Below are positions 16,406 through 25,205 of a stretch of 64,000 nt of DNA, piece after piece. Both the position numbers and the translations under genes were made by a program. Source of the DNA: Gammaproteobacteria bacterium (GTDB lineage: Bacteria; Pseudomonadota; Gammaproteobacteria; Steroidobacterales; Steroidobacteraceae); contig JANYHD010000009.1 of assembly GCA_025359205.1 (NCBI GenBank), positions 37,240 to 101,239 on the forward strand. The letters run 5' to 3'. The notes beneath the pieces were generated by a model. It was not told where the DNA came from. It did not search any database and saw only the letters and a program-made list of their open reading frames with translations. Numbering within the stretch: the first letter of the stretch is position 1; every line of letters starts with the position of its first letter.

Positions 16406-16963
16406 ATGAGCGAGGAATTCGAAGTAGAGGGGCAACACGAACACGCGGTCGAGCACGCCGCCCACGATAATTCTCTGGGGCGCATGGTCGCGATGTTCAC
16501 GGCCGTACTGGCGACAGTCGGCGCGATCATCAGCTACCAGAATTCCGGCAGCGAATCGCTGGGGCTGGAACTCAAGAACGAAGCCATCCTGAAGAAATCC
16601 GAGGCCTCGGACCAATGGGCTTATTACCAGGCCAAGGGCATCAAGCAGGTCATCCTGGAGCACGCCGTCGGCAACACCGAGGCCGAGCGTGCCGCACTCG
16701 CTGCCGAGGCGAAGCGCTACACCGACGAAAAAGCCGATATCCAGAAGGCGGCGAAGTCGCTGGATGCGGAGGCGAAATCGGCCGACGCGGCCAGCGCGCG
16801 CGCCTTCGAACCGCACCACCATCTCGCGCAGGCGTTGGCGCTGGTGCAGGTGGCCATCGCGCTGGCGGCGCTGACCGTGCTGACGCGTCAGCGCTGGTTG
16901 CTGCTGATTTCGGGAGTGAGCGCGCTCACGGGCGTCGTGTTCTGGATCCTGGCCTGGCTCTGA
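16406..16963 (+). CDS. DUF4337-family membrane protein
   Basis: A 185-aa protein resembling DUF4337. It has an acidic N-terminus (SEEFEVEGQHEHAVEHAAHD), one transmembrane helix (MVAMFTAVLATVGAIISYQ), and a soluble helical region with KNEAILKKSEASDQWAYYQA and a Lys/Glu-rich coiled coil. Two closing transmembrane segments follow (ALALVQVAIALAALTVL, WLLLISGVSALTGVVFWIL). The function of the family is unknown. It follows the glucoamylase after 33 bp and converges on hutG, whose stop abuts its own at 16964, so it may share the glucoamylase transcript. Confidence 0.85.
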   Translation: MSEEFEVEGQHEHAVEHAAHDNSLGRMVAMFTAVLATVGAIISYQNSGSESLGLELKNEAILKKSEASDQWAYYQAKGIKQVILEHAVGNTEAERAALAAEAKRYTDEKADIQKAAKSLDAEAKSADAASARAFEPHHHLAQALALVQVAIALAALTVLTRQRWLLLISGVSALTGVVFWILAWL

Positions 16964-17806
16964 TCAGCCGCTCGCCAGCGGCAGTTTCAGCAGCGCTTCC
17001 ACAATTTCCTGCAGCGTCTCCCGAAGCGGCGCGGCGCGCTCCGGGTCATAGGCCGTGCCTGATTCGTCCATGTAGCACGATTGCGCGAGCTCGATCTGCA
17101 GCGCATGCACGCGGTAATCGGGGCTGCCGTAGTGCCGCGTGATGTAGCCACCCTTGAAGCGGCCGTCGACGACGTGTAAGAAACGCGTCGCGTTGGCGAG
17201 CTGCGCCTGCACCGCCTCACTGACCTCGCGGCTGCAGGAGCGTCCACCGTAGGTGCCTAGATTGATGTCCGGCAGTCTGCTCTCGAACAGCCGCGGCACA
17301 ACACTTCGAATCGAGTGAGCATCCAGCAGCAGCGCGTAGCCGTGGCGCTCGCGGAGCAGCGCGAGCCGGGTACGCAGTTCGTCGTGGTAGGGCTGCCAGT
17401 ATTGGGCACGGCGGCGCGCCACTTCGCCCGCCTCGATGGCCGTGCGGCCATCGACGTACAGCGCCTCGCCGGCAAAGCTCTGCGTCGGGCACAGACCGGT
17501 CGCCGGTCCCGTGGCATAGAGCGCCGCATTATCGGGCGGGCGATTGAGATCGACCTGATAGCGCGTGTAGCGCGCGACGATGAGCGTGGCGCCGAGCGCC
17601 GCCGCGAAGTCGTACAGCCTGGCGACATGCCAGTCGGTATCCGGCAGCGTGCGGGCCAGCGGCGTGAGCTGCGCCATCAGGTACGGCGGAATTGCCGTGC
17701 CGGAATGCGGCACGCTGATCACCAGCGGCGTGTTGCCGGGCGCCAGGCTGTGGGTGTCGGCGGCATGCCGACGCTCCTTCATCTCGGCGAGCGCAGACGG
17801 GCTCAT
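16964..17806 (-). CDS. hutG: N-formylglutamate deformylase
   Basis: A 280-aa N-formylglutamate amidohydrolase, last step of the five-enzyme histidine pathway: N-formyl-L-glutamate to glutamate plus formate. Typical sequence is [54 protein letters not shown] and GGYITRHYG. The His and Asp residues in these blocks are the expected zinc ligands of the family. The ATG overlaps the hutH TGA (ATGA), indicating coupling. It is the last gene of the leftward hutF-hutU-hutH-hutG run. A later ATG at 17782 is possible but less likely because of the overlap. Confidence 0.96.
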   Translation of the reverse strand: MSPSALAEMKERRHAADTHSLAPGNTPLVISVPHSGTAIPPYLMAQLTPLARTLPDTDWHVARLYDFAAALGATLIVARYTRYQVDLNRPPDNAALYATGPATGLCPTQSFAGEALYVDGRTAIEAGEVARRRAQYWQPYHDELRTRLALLRERHGYALLLDAHSIRSVVPRLFESRLPDINLGTYGGRSCSREVSEAVQAQLANATRFLHVVDGRFKGGYITRHYGSPDYRVHALQIELAQSCYMDESGTAYDPERAAPLRETLQEIVEALLKLPLASG

Positions 17807-19392
17807 CCGCTGGCGAGCAATCGTGGCGGCAGGTGGGCACGCAGCGCGCCACTGGTGATCAGTGCGCGGGCAGCAGCGATATCGGGCGAGAAGTAGCGGT
17901 CGCGCCGGAGCTTGGGTACGCGCCGTCGCAATTGCGCGTGCACGGCCTCGAGCGCCGGCGAGCTGCGCAGCGGACGGTGGAATTCCAGTCCCTGGGCCGC
18001 GGCCAGCAGTTCGATTGCGATGATGTTCGAGGCGTTGGCGGCCATCGACAGCAGGCGGCGCGCCGCGTAGGTGGCCATCGACACGTGGTCCTCCTGGTTG
18101 GCCGAAGTCGGAATTGAATCGACGCTCGATGGGTGGGCGAGCGCCTTGTTCTCGGAGGTCAGCGCGGCGGCCGTGACCTGCGCAATCATGAAGCCGGAAT
18201 TCACGCCGCTGTTGGCGATCAGGTAGGCGGGCAGGCCGCTCATCTTCGCATCGACCAGCAGTGCGATGCGTCGTTCGGCAATCGAGCCGATTTCAGCGAC
18301 CGCCAGCGCCAGCTGGTCGGCCGCGAAGGCCACCGGCTCGGCGTGGAAATTGCCGCCGGACAGCACCTCACCTTCGCGCGCAAACACCAGCGGATTGTCG
18401 GTAACGGCATTGGCTTCGCGCAGCAGCGTGGCTGCAGCGGTGCGCAACAGATCGAGCACGGCACCCATCACCTGCGGTTGGCAGCGCAGCGAATACGGGT
18501 CCTGCACGCGCTCGCAGTCGACGTGCGAAGCGCGGATGCGGCTGCCGCGCAGCAGCGCTCGCAAGCGCGCGGCGACGTCGATCTGCCCGGGCTGGCGGCG
18601 AACCGCATGGATGCGCGCGTCGAATGGCGCATCACTGCCCTTCATCGCATCGACCGTCATCGCACCCGAGAGGAGCGCGGCGGCGTAGACGTTTTCGATC
18701 TCGAACAGCCCGGCCAACGCCAGCGCCGTGGACACCTGCGTGCCGTTCAGCAGCGCGAGACCCTCCTTGGCAGCCAGCTGCAAAGGATTGAGGCCGGCGA
18801 TTCGCAGGCCCTGCACGGCTCCCAGCGTGCGGCCACGATGGCGAACTGTTCCTACTCCCAGCAGCACCGCCGAGAGGTGCGCGAGCGGCGCCAGGTCTCC
18901 GGAGGCGCCTACCGAGCCCTGCCCGGGCACCACGGGATACACCTCGGCGCGCAGCAGCGCTTGCAGCGCGCGCAGCGTCCGCACGCGCACGCCGGAATAG
19001 CCCTGCGCGAGGCTCGCGATTTTCAGCACCAGCACCAGCCGCACGACCGCGTCGCTCAGCGGTTCGCCGGTGCCAGCCGCGTGCGAGAGCACCAGGTTGT
19101 GCTGCAGCTGCGCCAGATCAGCGCGCGGAATGCGCGTCGAGGCCAGCGAGCCGAAGCCGGTATTGACGCCGTAGGCGGTCTCGCCGCTCGCGATCAGCTT
19201 TTCGATGGCCGCGCGCGAGCGGCGCACTCGCGCCAGGTCGGCGCGCGTCAGGTTTACACGTGCCGGTACGCAGTAGGCGCCGCGCAGTGCCTCGAGCGTC
19301 AGGGCGCCGACGCGCAGCGGCGCGGGGCGTCCGCCCGCGCGGTTGGCACGACTGGCAGCACTCGCGCGGCTGGCGCGGCGGCGGCCAATCAC
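17803..19392 (-). CDS. hutH: Histidine ammonia-lyase
   Basis: Converts L-histidine to urocanate and ammonia. The MIO electrophile tripeptide Ala163-Ser164-Gly165 is present in [16 protein letters not shown]. Other conserved blocks are [40 protein letters not shown] and [11 protein letters not shown] choose the GTG at 19392 because it overlaps the hutU stop as GTGA; this gives 529 aa. The product has about 20 more Arg/Ala-rich N-terminal residues than P. putida HutH before [10 protein letters not shown]. The longer upstream frame to 19446 lies inside hutU. Activity would be cytosolic and is the committed step of the pathway. Confidence 0.97.
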   Translation of the reverse strand: MIGRRRASRASAASRANRAGGRPAPLRVGALTLEALRGAYCVPARVNLTRADLARVRRSRAAIEKLIASGETAYGVNTGFGSLASTRIPRADLAQLQHNLVLSHAAGTGEPLSDAVVRLVLVLKIASLAQGYSGVRVRTLRALQALLRAEVYPVVPGQGSVGASGDLAPLAHLSAVLLGVGTVRHRGRTLGAVQGLRIAGLNPLQLAAKEGLALLNGTQVSTALALAGLFEIENVYAAALLSGAMTVDAMKGSDAPFDARIHAVRRQPGQIDVAARLRALLRGSRIRASHVDCERVQDPYSLRCQPQVMGAVLDLLRTAAATLLREANAVTDNPLVFAREGEVLSGGNFHAEPVAFAADQLALAVAEIGSIAERRIALLVDAKMSGLPAYLIANSGVNSGFMIAQVTAAALTSENKALAHPSSVDSIPTSANQEDHVSMATYAARRLLSMAANASNIIAIELLAAAQGLEFHRPLRSSPALEAVHAQLRRRVPKLRRDRYFSPDIAAARALITSGALRAHLPPRLLASG

Positions 19393-21065
19393 TTCGCGGC
19401 TCCGCCGGTGAGCATCGGCAGGTTCAGCTTGTGCTCGCGCGCGCACTGCAGCGCGATGTCGTAACCGGCATCCGCGTGGCGCATGACGCCGGTGGCCGGA
19501 TCATTCCACAGCACGCGCTCGATGCGGCGCGCCGCAGCCGGCGTGCCATCACAGACGATCACGACGCCGGCGTGCTGCGAATATCCCATGCCCACGCCGC
19601 CGCCGTGATGGATCGACACCCAGGTCGCGCCACTCGCCGTATTGAGCAGCGCATTGAGCAGCGGCCAATCGGAGACCGCGTCTGACCCGTCCAGCATGGA
19701 TTCGGTCTCGCGGTTGGGGCTCGCGACCGAGCCCGAGTCGAGATGATCGCGGCCGATGACGATGGGAGCGGCGAGTTCGCCGGTTGCGACCATCTCGTTG
19801 AAAGCGAGCCCAAGCCGGTGCCGGTCTCCTAAGCCCACCCAGCAGATTCGCGCGGGCAGCCCCTGGAACTGGATGCGCTCAGCGGCCATGTCCAGCCAGC
19901 GATGCAGGTGCGCGTCGTTCGGAAGCAGCGCGCGCACCTTGGCATCGGTCTTGGCGATGTCGGCCGGATCCCCCGACAGCGCAGCCCAGCGGAACGGGCC
20001 GATGCCGCGGCAGAACAGCGGTCGCACGTACTCGGGCACGAAGCCCGGAATATCAAAGGCATCCTTGACGCCCTGGCCGAGCGCCACCTGGCGGATATTG
20101 TTGCCGTAATCGAAAGTCGGAATGCCCATGCGCTTGAATTCCAGCATGGCGCGCACGTGCACGGCCATCGACTCGCTGGCGGCCGCGGTCACGCGTGCCG
20201 GATCGCTCTTCTGCAGTGTCTCCCAATGTGCCACCGTCCAACCGGCCGGCAGGTAACCGTGCACCGGATCGTGCGCAGAGGTTTGGTCAGTCACGGCATC
20301 GGGCTTGACGCCGCGCTGGAGAAGTTCGGGCAGAACCTCGGCAGCATTGGCGCACAGGCCAATGGACAGCGCTTCTTTGCGCGCGGCGGCGGTGGCGATC
20401 ATTACCAGTGCTTCGTCGAGCGAGCGCGCCTGACGGTCGAGATAGCGCGTCCGCAGCCGCATGTCGATGCTCGACTGGCGGCACTCGATCGCCAGCATCG
20501 CGGCACCGGCCATGGTCGCGGCCAGCGGCTGCGCACCGCCCATGCCGCCCAGGCCCGCGGTCAGGATCCAACGGCCGGCGAGCGTGCCGCCGAAATGACG
20601 GCGGCCCATTTCGACGAAAGTTTCATAGGTGCCCTGTACGATGCCCTGTGAACCGATGTAGATCCACGAGCCCGCGGTCATCTGCCCGAACATCATCAGG
20701 CCGCGGCGATCGAGCTCGTTGAAGTGCTCCCAGGTCGCCCAGTGCGGCACCAGGTTCGAGTTGGCGATCAGCACGCGCGGTGCGTCGGCGTGCGTGCGGA
20801 ACACGCCCACCGGTCGACCGGATTGGATCAACAGGGTCTCGTCATCTCCCAGCGCGCGCAGCGCCGCAACGATCGCGTCGTAACAGGCCCAGTTGCGCGC
20901 GGCTTTGCCGATGCCGCCATACACCACCAGGTCGCCGGGACGCTCGGCGACATCCGGATCGAGATTGTTCATGAGCATGCGCAGCGGGGCTTCCGTCAGC
21001 CAGGAGCGCGCGCTCAATGTCTTGCCGCGCGGTGCGCGGATCACTCGGGGTGCTTCTTTATTCAT
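19389..21065 (-). CDS. hutU: Urocanate hydratase
   Basis: A 558-aa enzyme that adds water to urocanate to give imidazolonepropionate, using tightly bound NAD+ as an electrophile. The start ATG at 21065 gives [15 protein letters not shown], the usual opening. Recognisable blocks are [36 protein letters not shown] (NAD-binding), [34 protein letters not shown], and [17 protein letters not shown] near the C-terminus. Its start overlaps the hutF stop by eight bases and its stop overlaps the hutH GTG, so translation of the cluster is coupled. Confidence 0.98.
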   Translation of the reverse strand: MNKEAPRVIRAPRGKTLSARSWLTEAPLRMLMNNLDPDVAERPGDLVVYGGIGKAARNWACYDAIVAALRALGDDETLLIQSGRPVGVFRTHADAPRVLIANSNLVPHWATWEHFNELDRRGLMMFGQMTAGSWIYIGSQGIVQGTYETFVEMGRRHFGGTLAGRWILTAGLGGMGGAQPLAATMAGAAMLAIECRQSSIDMRLRTRYLDRQARSLDEALVMIATAAARKEALSIGLCANAAEVLPELLQRGVKPDAVTDQTSAHDPVHGYLPAGWTVAHWETLQKSDPARVTAAASESMAVHVRAMLEFKRMGIPTFDYGNNIRQVALGQGVKDAFDIPGFVPEYVRPLFCRGIGPFRWAALSGDPADIAKTDAKVRALLPNDAHLHRWLDMAAERIQFQGLPARICWVGLGDRHRLGLAFNEMVATGELAAPIVIGRDHLDSGSVASPNRETESMLDGSDAVSDWPLLNALLNTASGATWVSIHHGGGVGMGYSQHAGVVIVCDGTPAAARRIERVLWNDPATGVMRHADAGYDIALQCAREHKLNLPMLTGGAAK

Positions 21066-22455
21066 GTTGTTGTCCACTCTGTATGTCGCGTCGTAAACGT
21101 CCGATCGTTTCGCGATAGCGCGATTCGATCTCGACTTCTTCCGGATGCGTGCCGTCGCGCATGACCCAGCGGCCACCGATCAGCACCGCGCGCGCGCGCG
21201 GCGCCGCGCTGTCGAATACCAGCGAGCCCAGGTAGTCGGCGCTCGCCTGCAATTCCCAGTCCCCCGCCTGCGCATCGTAGGTCACGAAGTCGGCGCCGCC
21301 CGCGGCGCCAATCGCGTGCTGCCCACCGGCATGGGTGATGCGCAGCAGCCGGTCGGCGACTGCGGGCTCGTTCGCGACACTGAATACGTTGCGCCGACCG
21401 CGCGCCAGGCGCTGCGACCATTCGAGTTGGCGCAATTCATCGATCGAACTGCGGCCGATGTTGCTATCGGATCCGATCGCCATACGCCCGCCAGCCTCGA
21501 GGAACGGTGCGATGACGGGGCAGCCGTCGCCGAGGTCGGCTTCGGTGGTCGGGCACAGCACCACGGTGGCCTGCGCGGCGCGCACCTGCGTGAGCTCCGC
21601 TTCGCTCGCATGCGTCGCGTGCACCAGCGCCCATTTCGGCGACAGCAGGCCGCGCGAGGCCAGCAAGGCCACCGGTGGCAGACCATGCTGGCGCTGGCAG
21701 CCGGTGACTTCCGCCGGTTGCTCGGCGACATGGATGTGCACGCAACGGCACAGCGCATCGCCCTGCAGCGCTGCGTGCACGCGCCCGATGGTGTCGATGT
21801 CCACGGCGCGCAGGCTGTGAAAGGCGACGCCCAACGCGACGGCTCCGCCGGCTGGATAGCGGCGACCCAGTTCGCGCCAGTCCTCGAGGAACTGCGTCGT
21901 GTCGCGCACGAACGGCAACTGTCCGGGCCTCGGTGGCGCGCCGCCGAAATCGGAGTGCTGATAGAGAGTGGGCAGCAGCGTGAGGCGCATGCCGGTGCGA
22001 CGCGCGGCCAAGGCGATGGCTTCATCCGCGTCCAGCGCCCGCCGGTCGCCGAGCCGGTGCAGATAGAGGAATTCCGCGACCGACGTATAGCCGCCGCGCA
22101 GCAGTTCCAGGTAGCAGCGCGCCGTGATCGCCTCGAGGTCGTCGCGCTGCAGGCGGCCGGCCAGCGCGTACATGGCCTCGCGCCAGCTCCAGAAGTCATC
22201 GTGTGAACCGGCCGCGCGCTGCGTCCAGGCGCCCAGTGCGCGCTGGAAGGCGTGGCAGTGGGCGTTGACGATGCCAGGCACGGTCAGCCCCGGAATCGCG
22301 GCTCCAGCCGCGGGTGTCGAGGCTGAAACGCCGGCTACTTTGCCGCCCGCGTCGATCTGGACCGTGGCATTGCGCAGCCAGCGGCCGTCCTGCCACAGGT
22401 TGGCGTAGGTGACCGCGCTCTGCGCCGTGCCTGCTCCCGCTTGCATCCCCGTCAT
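21058..22455 (-). CDS. hutF: Formimidoylglutamate deiminase
   Basis: A 465-aa amidohydrolase that converts N-formimidoyl-L-glutamate to N-formylglutamate plus ammonia. It defines the five-step pathway, feeding HutG. Metal ligands are visible as NAHCHAFQR (HxH), [21 protein letters not shown] and [12 protein letters not shown] (terminal Asp). Start is ATG at 22455 or ATG at 22446 (MQAGAG); there is no strong ribosome-binding site to decide. The frame runs much further upstream to 23721, but that is antisense to hutI. First gene of the leftward hut operon, divergent from hutI across only 48 bp. Confidence 0.95.
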   Translation of the reverse strand: MTGMQAGAGTAQSAVTYANLWQDGRWLRNATVQIDAGGKVAGVSASTPAAGAAIPGLTVPGIVNAHCHAFQRALGAWTQRAAGSHDDFWSWREAMYALAGRLQRDDLEAITARCYLELLRGGYTSVAEFLYLHRLGDRRALDADEAIALAARRTGMRLTLLPTLYQHSDFGGAPPRPGQLPFVRDTTQFLEDWRELGRRYPAGGAVALGVAFHSLRAVDIDTIGRVHAALQGDALCRCVHIHVAEQPAEVTGCQRQHGLPPVALLASRGLLSPKWALVHATHASEAELTQVRAAQATVVLCPTTEADLGDGCPVIAPFLEAGGRMAIGSDSNIGRSSIDELRQLEWSQRLARGRRNVFSVANEPAVADRLLRITHAGGQHAIGAAGGADFVTYDAQAGDWELQASADYLGSLVFDSAAPRARAVLIGGRWVMRDGTHPEEVEIESRYRETIGRLRRDIQSGQQHE

Positions 22456-22503
22456 GTTAGCACCGCATGGCGCCGGCAGTGCGGGGCGGGTAATCTCGCA
22501 TTC

Positions 22504-23739
22504 ATGTCCGTAACTGCCGACACCCGCATCATTGCCAATGGCAGGGTCTGGACGGGCGCGCCCGGATCCGCGGATCCGGGTGAAGGTGTTTCCGTCCTGC
22601 CGCTGGCTATCGCCGAGCAGCACGGACGCATCGCCGCAATCGCGCCGCTGAGCGAACTCCAGGCACAATTCCCAGGGGCCGGGTTGTACGATGCAGGTGG
22701 ACGGCTGGTCACACCTGGCTTCATTGATTGCCACACCCATATCGTTCACGCCGGAAGTCGTGCTGCGGAGTTCGAACGCCGGCTGGCGGGCGAAAGCTAT
22801 CAGAGCATCGCGCGTTCGGGTGGCGGAATACTCTCGACGGTCCGGGCGACGCGTGCCGCGAGCCTGCAGCAGTTGGTCGATGTCGCGTTGCCGCGCGTCG
22901 ATGCGCTGCTGGGCGAGGGTGTGACCACGCTCGAGATCAAGTCGGGCTATGGTCTCGATCGCGATACCGAGCTGCGCATGCTGGAGGCTGCACGCGCCAT
23001 CGGCAAGCTGCGGCCGCTCGCGATCGCGACGACCTATCTCGGTGCGCATACAGTGCCGCCGGAACATGCGGGCGACGCCGTGGCCTACATCGAGCGGCTG
23101 TGCACGGAGCTGATTCCCGCCGTGGCGGCCAGCGGGCTCGCCGATGCCTTCGATGCCTACTGCGAGACTGTGGCGTTCACCGTGCCGCAGGTGCTGCGGG
23201 TGTTCCAGGCCGCGCGGGCGCACGGGCTGCCAGTCAAGCTGCACGCCGACCAGCTTTCGAACATGCACGGTGCATTGCTGGCGGCACAGAATCACGCGCT
23301 TTCGGCCGACCATCTCGAGTACACCGACGAAGCAGGCGTCAATGCGCTCGCCGCCGCCGGCAGCGTGGCCGTGCTGCTGCCGGGCGCGTATTACTTCCTG
23401 CGCGAACGGCAACTCCCGCCGGTCGCGGCGCTGCGCCACGCCGGGGTGCCGATGGCCGTAGCGACGGACTGCAACCCGGGCACCTCGCCGCTGACGTCCA
23501 TACTCACGGCGATGAATCTTGCGGCGGTGGAATTCGGTCTCGGTGTCGGCGAATGCCTGGCGGGCGTAACGGTGCACGCGGCGCAGGCGCTCGGGCTGCA
23601 AGCGAGCGTCGGCACGATTGCAGCGGGCAAGTGGTGCGACCTGGCCATCTGGAATGTCGCCCAGCCCGCCGAGCTGGTGCACAATCTCGGCGCGCGCCCC
23701 TTGCACCGCCGCTACTGGCACGGCCAGCCCGACCCATGA
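22504..23739 (+). CDS. hutI: Imidazolonepropionase
   Basis: A 411-aa amidohydrolase, third step: 4-imidazolone-5-propionate to formimidoylglutamate. Motifs are GFIDCHTHIVHAGSRAAEFE (zinc HxH), LEIKSGYGLD, LGAHTVPPE, HADQLSN, SADHLEYTDE and ATDCNPGTSPL (catalytic/metal Asp). Start ATG at 22504 precedes MSVTADTRIIANGRVWTG. Transcribed away from hutF, with the stop overlapping the dinB ATG (ATGA). No hutC repressor or histidine transporter is present in the window, so regulation is not visible; the 48-bp divergent gap must hold both promoters. Confidence 0.97.
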   Translation: MSVTADTRIIANGRVWTGAPGSADPGEGVSVLPLAIAEQHGRIAAIAPLSELQAQFPGAGLYDAGGRLVTPGFIDCHTHIVHAGSRAAEFERRLAGESYQSIARSGGGILSTVRATRAASLQQLVDVALPRVDALLGEGVTTLEIKSGYGLDRDTELRMLEAARAIGKLRPLAIATTYLGAHTVPPEHAGDAVAYIERLCTELIPAVAASGLADAFDAYCETVAFTVPQVLRVFQAARAHGLPVKLHADQLSNMHGALLAAQNHALSADHLEYTDEAGVNALAAAGSVAVLLPGAYYFLRERQLPPVAALRHAGVPMAVATDCNPGTSPLTSILTAMNLAAVEFGLGVGECLAGVTVHAAQALGLQASVGTIAAGKWCDLAIWNVAQPAELVHNLGARPLHRRYWHGQPDP

Positions 23740-24899
23740 GCGAAGTCCCCGCCGCGCGCGAGCGGCGTATCGCGCACCTCGACATGGACGCGTTCTACGC
23801 GTCGGTCGAGCTTTTGCGCTATCCGCAGCTCAAGGGCCAACCGGTGGTGATCGGTGGCCGGCGCCGGCCGGCCGGCGAGGGCAACGCACTGGAGTTTGCA
23901 CGCCTCGAGAGTTACCAGGGGCGCGGCGTCGTCACCACGGCGACCTACGCGGCGCGGGAATTTGGCGTGCATTCGGGCATGGGCCTGATGCAGGCGGCGC
24001 GGCTGTGCTCCGAGGCGATATTGCTGCCCGCCGATTTCGAGGAGTACCGGCGCTACTCGCGCCTGTTCAAGGCGGCGATCGTGCAGCTTGCGCCACGCGT
24101 GGAGGATCGTGGCATCGACGAGGTGTACATCGACTTTGACGCGGTGCCGGGTGGTGTGGAGTTGGGAGGCAGGACGCTCGCCCTGCGCATCCAGCAGGCA
24201 ATCCAGGCCACCACCGGTCTGGGCTGTTCAATCGGCGTGGCGCCCAATAAAGTGCTGGCGAAACTGGCCAGCGAATTCGACAAGCCCAATGGCATCACGG
24301 TCATCTACGCCACCGACCTTGCTGCGCGCGTCTGGCCGCTGCCCTGCCGCAAGCTCAACGGCGTGGGGCCGAAGGCCAGTGCGCGGCTCGAACAGCTCGG
24401 CGTGCGCACGATCGGCGATCTGGCACGCTGCGAACCGCGTTGGCTGGTCGAACAATTCGGACGACACCACGGACAATGGCTGCATGAAGTGTCATGGGGA
24501 CGCGACGAGCGCGACCTCAGCACGCACAGTGAGCCGGTGTCGATGAGTTGCGAGACCACCTTCGAGCGCGACCTGCACGCCGTGCGCGACCGGCCGGAAT
24601 TGAGCGCAGTGTTCACGTCCTTGTGCGACCAGCTGGCCGCCGATCTCACGCGCCACGGATACGCGGGCCGGACCATCGGCGTGAAGCTGCGCTACGATAA
24701 TTTCCAGTCAGTCACGCGCGCGCAGACCCTTGCGTTCCACACGGCAGACGCGGCCGTGATCCGCCGCACCGCCGGACTATGCCTGAAGCGTGCGCCACTC
24801 AAGCGCCGCCTGCGCTTGCTGGGCGTGCGCATCGGCGGCCTGGTGAACGCGGCGGCGGCGCAAGCTCCGGCCGCGGTGCAGTCCCTGGAGTTGTTCTAA
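23736..24899 (+). CDS. dinB: Y-family DNA polymerase IV
   Basis: A 387-aa translesion polymerase. The N-terminal palm carries RIAHLDMDAFYASVE (metal Asp pair). EDRGIDEVYIDFD supplies further catalytic acids. GCSIGVAPNKVLAKLASE and KLNGVGPKASARLEQLG mark palm and thumb helix-hairpin-helix. The last residues QSLELF match the beta-clamp binding motif, so recruitment to the replication clamp is expected. There is an insertion of about 20 residues after VVIGG (RRRPAGEGNALEFARLESYQ) relative to E. coli DinB, a feature of some proteobacterial DinB subfamilies. The start overlaps the hutI stop; co-translation with a histidine catabolic gene is unexpected. No LexA box is evident at this junction. Confidence 0.95.
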   Translation: MSEVPAARERRIAHLDMDAFYASVELLRYPQLKGQPVVIGGRRRPAGEGNALEFARLESYQGRGVVTTATYAAREFGVHSGMGLMQAARLCSEAILLPADFEEYRRYSRLFKAAIVQLAPRVEDRGIDEVYIDFDAVPGGVELGGRTLALRIQQAIQATTGLGCSIGVAPNKVLAKLASEFDKPNGITVIYATDLAARVWPLPCRKLNGVGPKASARLEQLGVRTIGDLARCEPRWLVEQFGRHHGQWLHEVSWGRDERDLSTHSEPVSMSCETTFERDLHAVRDRPELSAVFTSLCDQLAADLTRHGYAGRTIGVKLRYDNFQSVTRAQTLAFHTADAAVIRRTAGLCLKRAPLKRRLRLLGVRIGGLVNAAAAQAPAAVQSLELF

Positions 24900-24930
24900 T
24901 CGGCCGCGCCGATCGGCTATGATGGCCGGC

Positions 24931-25197
24931 ATGAGCAACGAGTCACTGCACGAGGCACTTTCCCGTCTGCACGCAGAATTGCAGGCGGCACCGCAGCTCG
25001 ACGACGAGTCGCGCCGCCTGCTGACGGCGATCGCGGCAGATGTCGGCCGCGCCGCGGCGGGCGCGACGGACGAGAATGCTGACGTGGGCCATGCGCCGCG
25101 GCTGGAAGCGCTGGCGGTGCGCTTTGAAGCGGGGCATCCGGACCTGGCCGCCCGGCTGCGCGGCATCGCCGACGCGCTCGGGCGCATCGGCCTATAG
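24931..25197 (+). CDS. DUF4404-family small protein
   Basis: An 88-aa helical protein starting at MSNESLHEALSRLHAELQAA. The pattern of an N-terminal amphipathic helix, then LDDESRRLLTAIAADVGRAA, a variable linker and RLEALAVRFEAGHPDLAARL followed by ADALGRIGL, is characteristic of DUF4404. Function unknown; probably cytosolic and oligomeric. It follows dinB after 31 bp and may be co-transcribed. It converges on the RND transporter gene. Confidence 0.85.
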   Translation: MSNESLHEALSRLHAELQAAPQLDDESRRLLTAIAADVGRAAAGATDENADVGHAPRLEALAVRFEAGHPDLAARLRGIADALGRIGL

Positions 25198-25205
25198 CGC
25201 CGATC

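Noticed and set aside
18133..19464. 443-aa rightward frame opposite hutH
   Set aside because: Antisense of a highly biased high-GC gene; composition is Gln/Arg/His-rich.
22456..23721. N-terminal extension of hutF to 887 aa
   Set aside because: Extension is antisense to hutI; the amidohydrolase begins near 22455.
22728..23735. N-terminal extension of dinB over hutI
   Set aside because: Out-of-frame shadow of hutI; DinB starts at the ATG overlapping the hutI stop.
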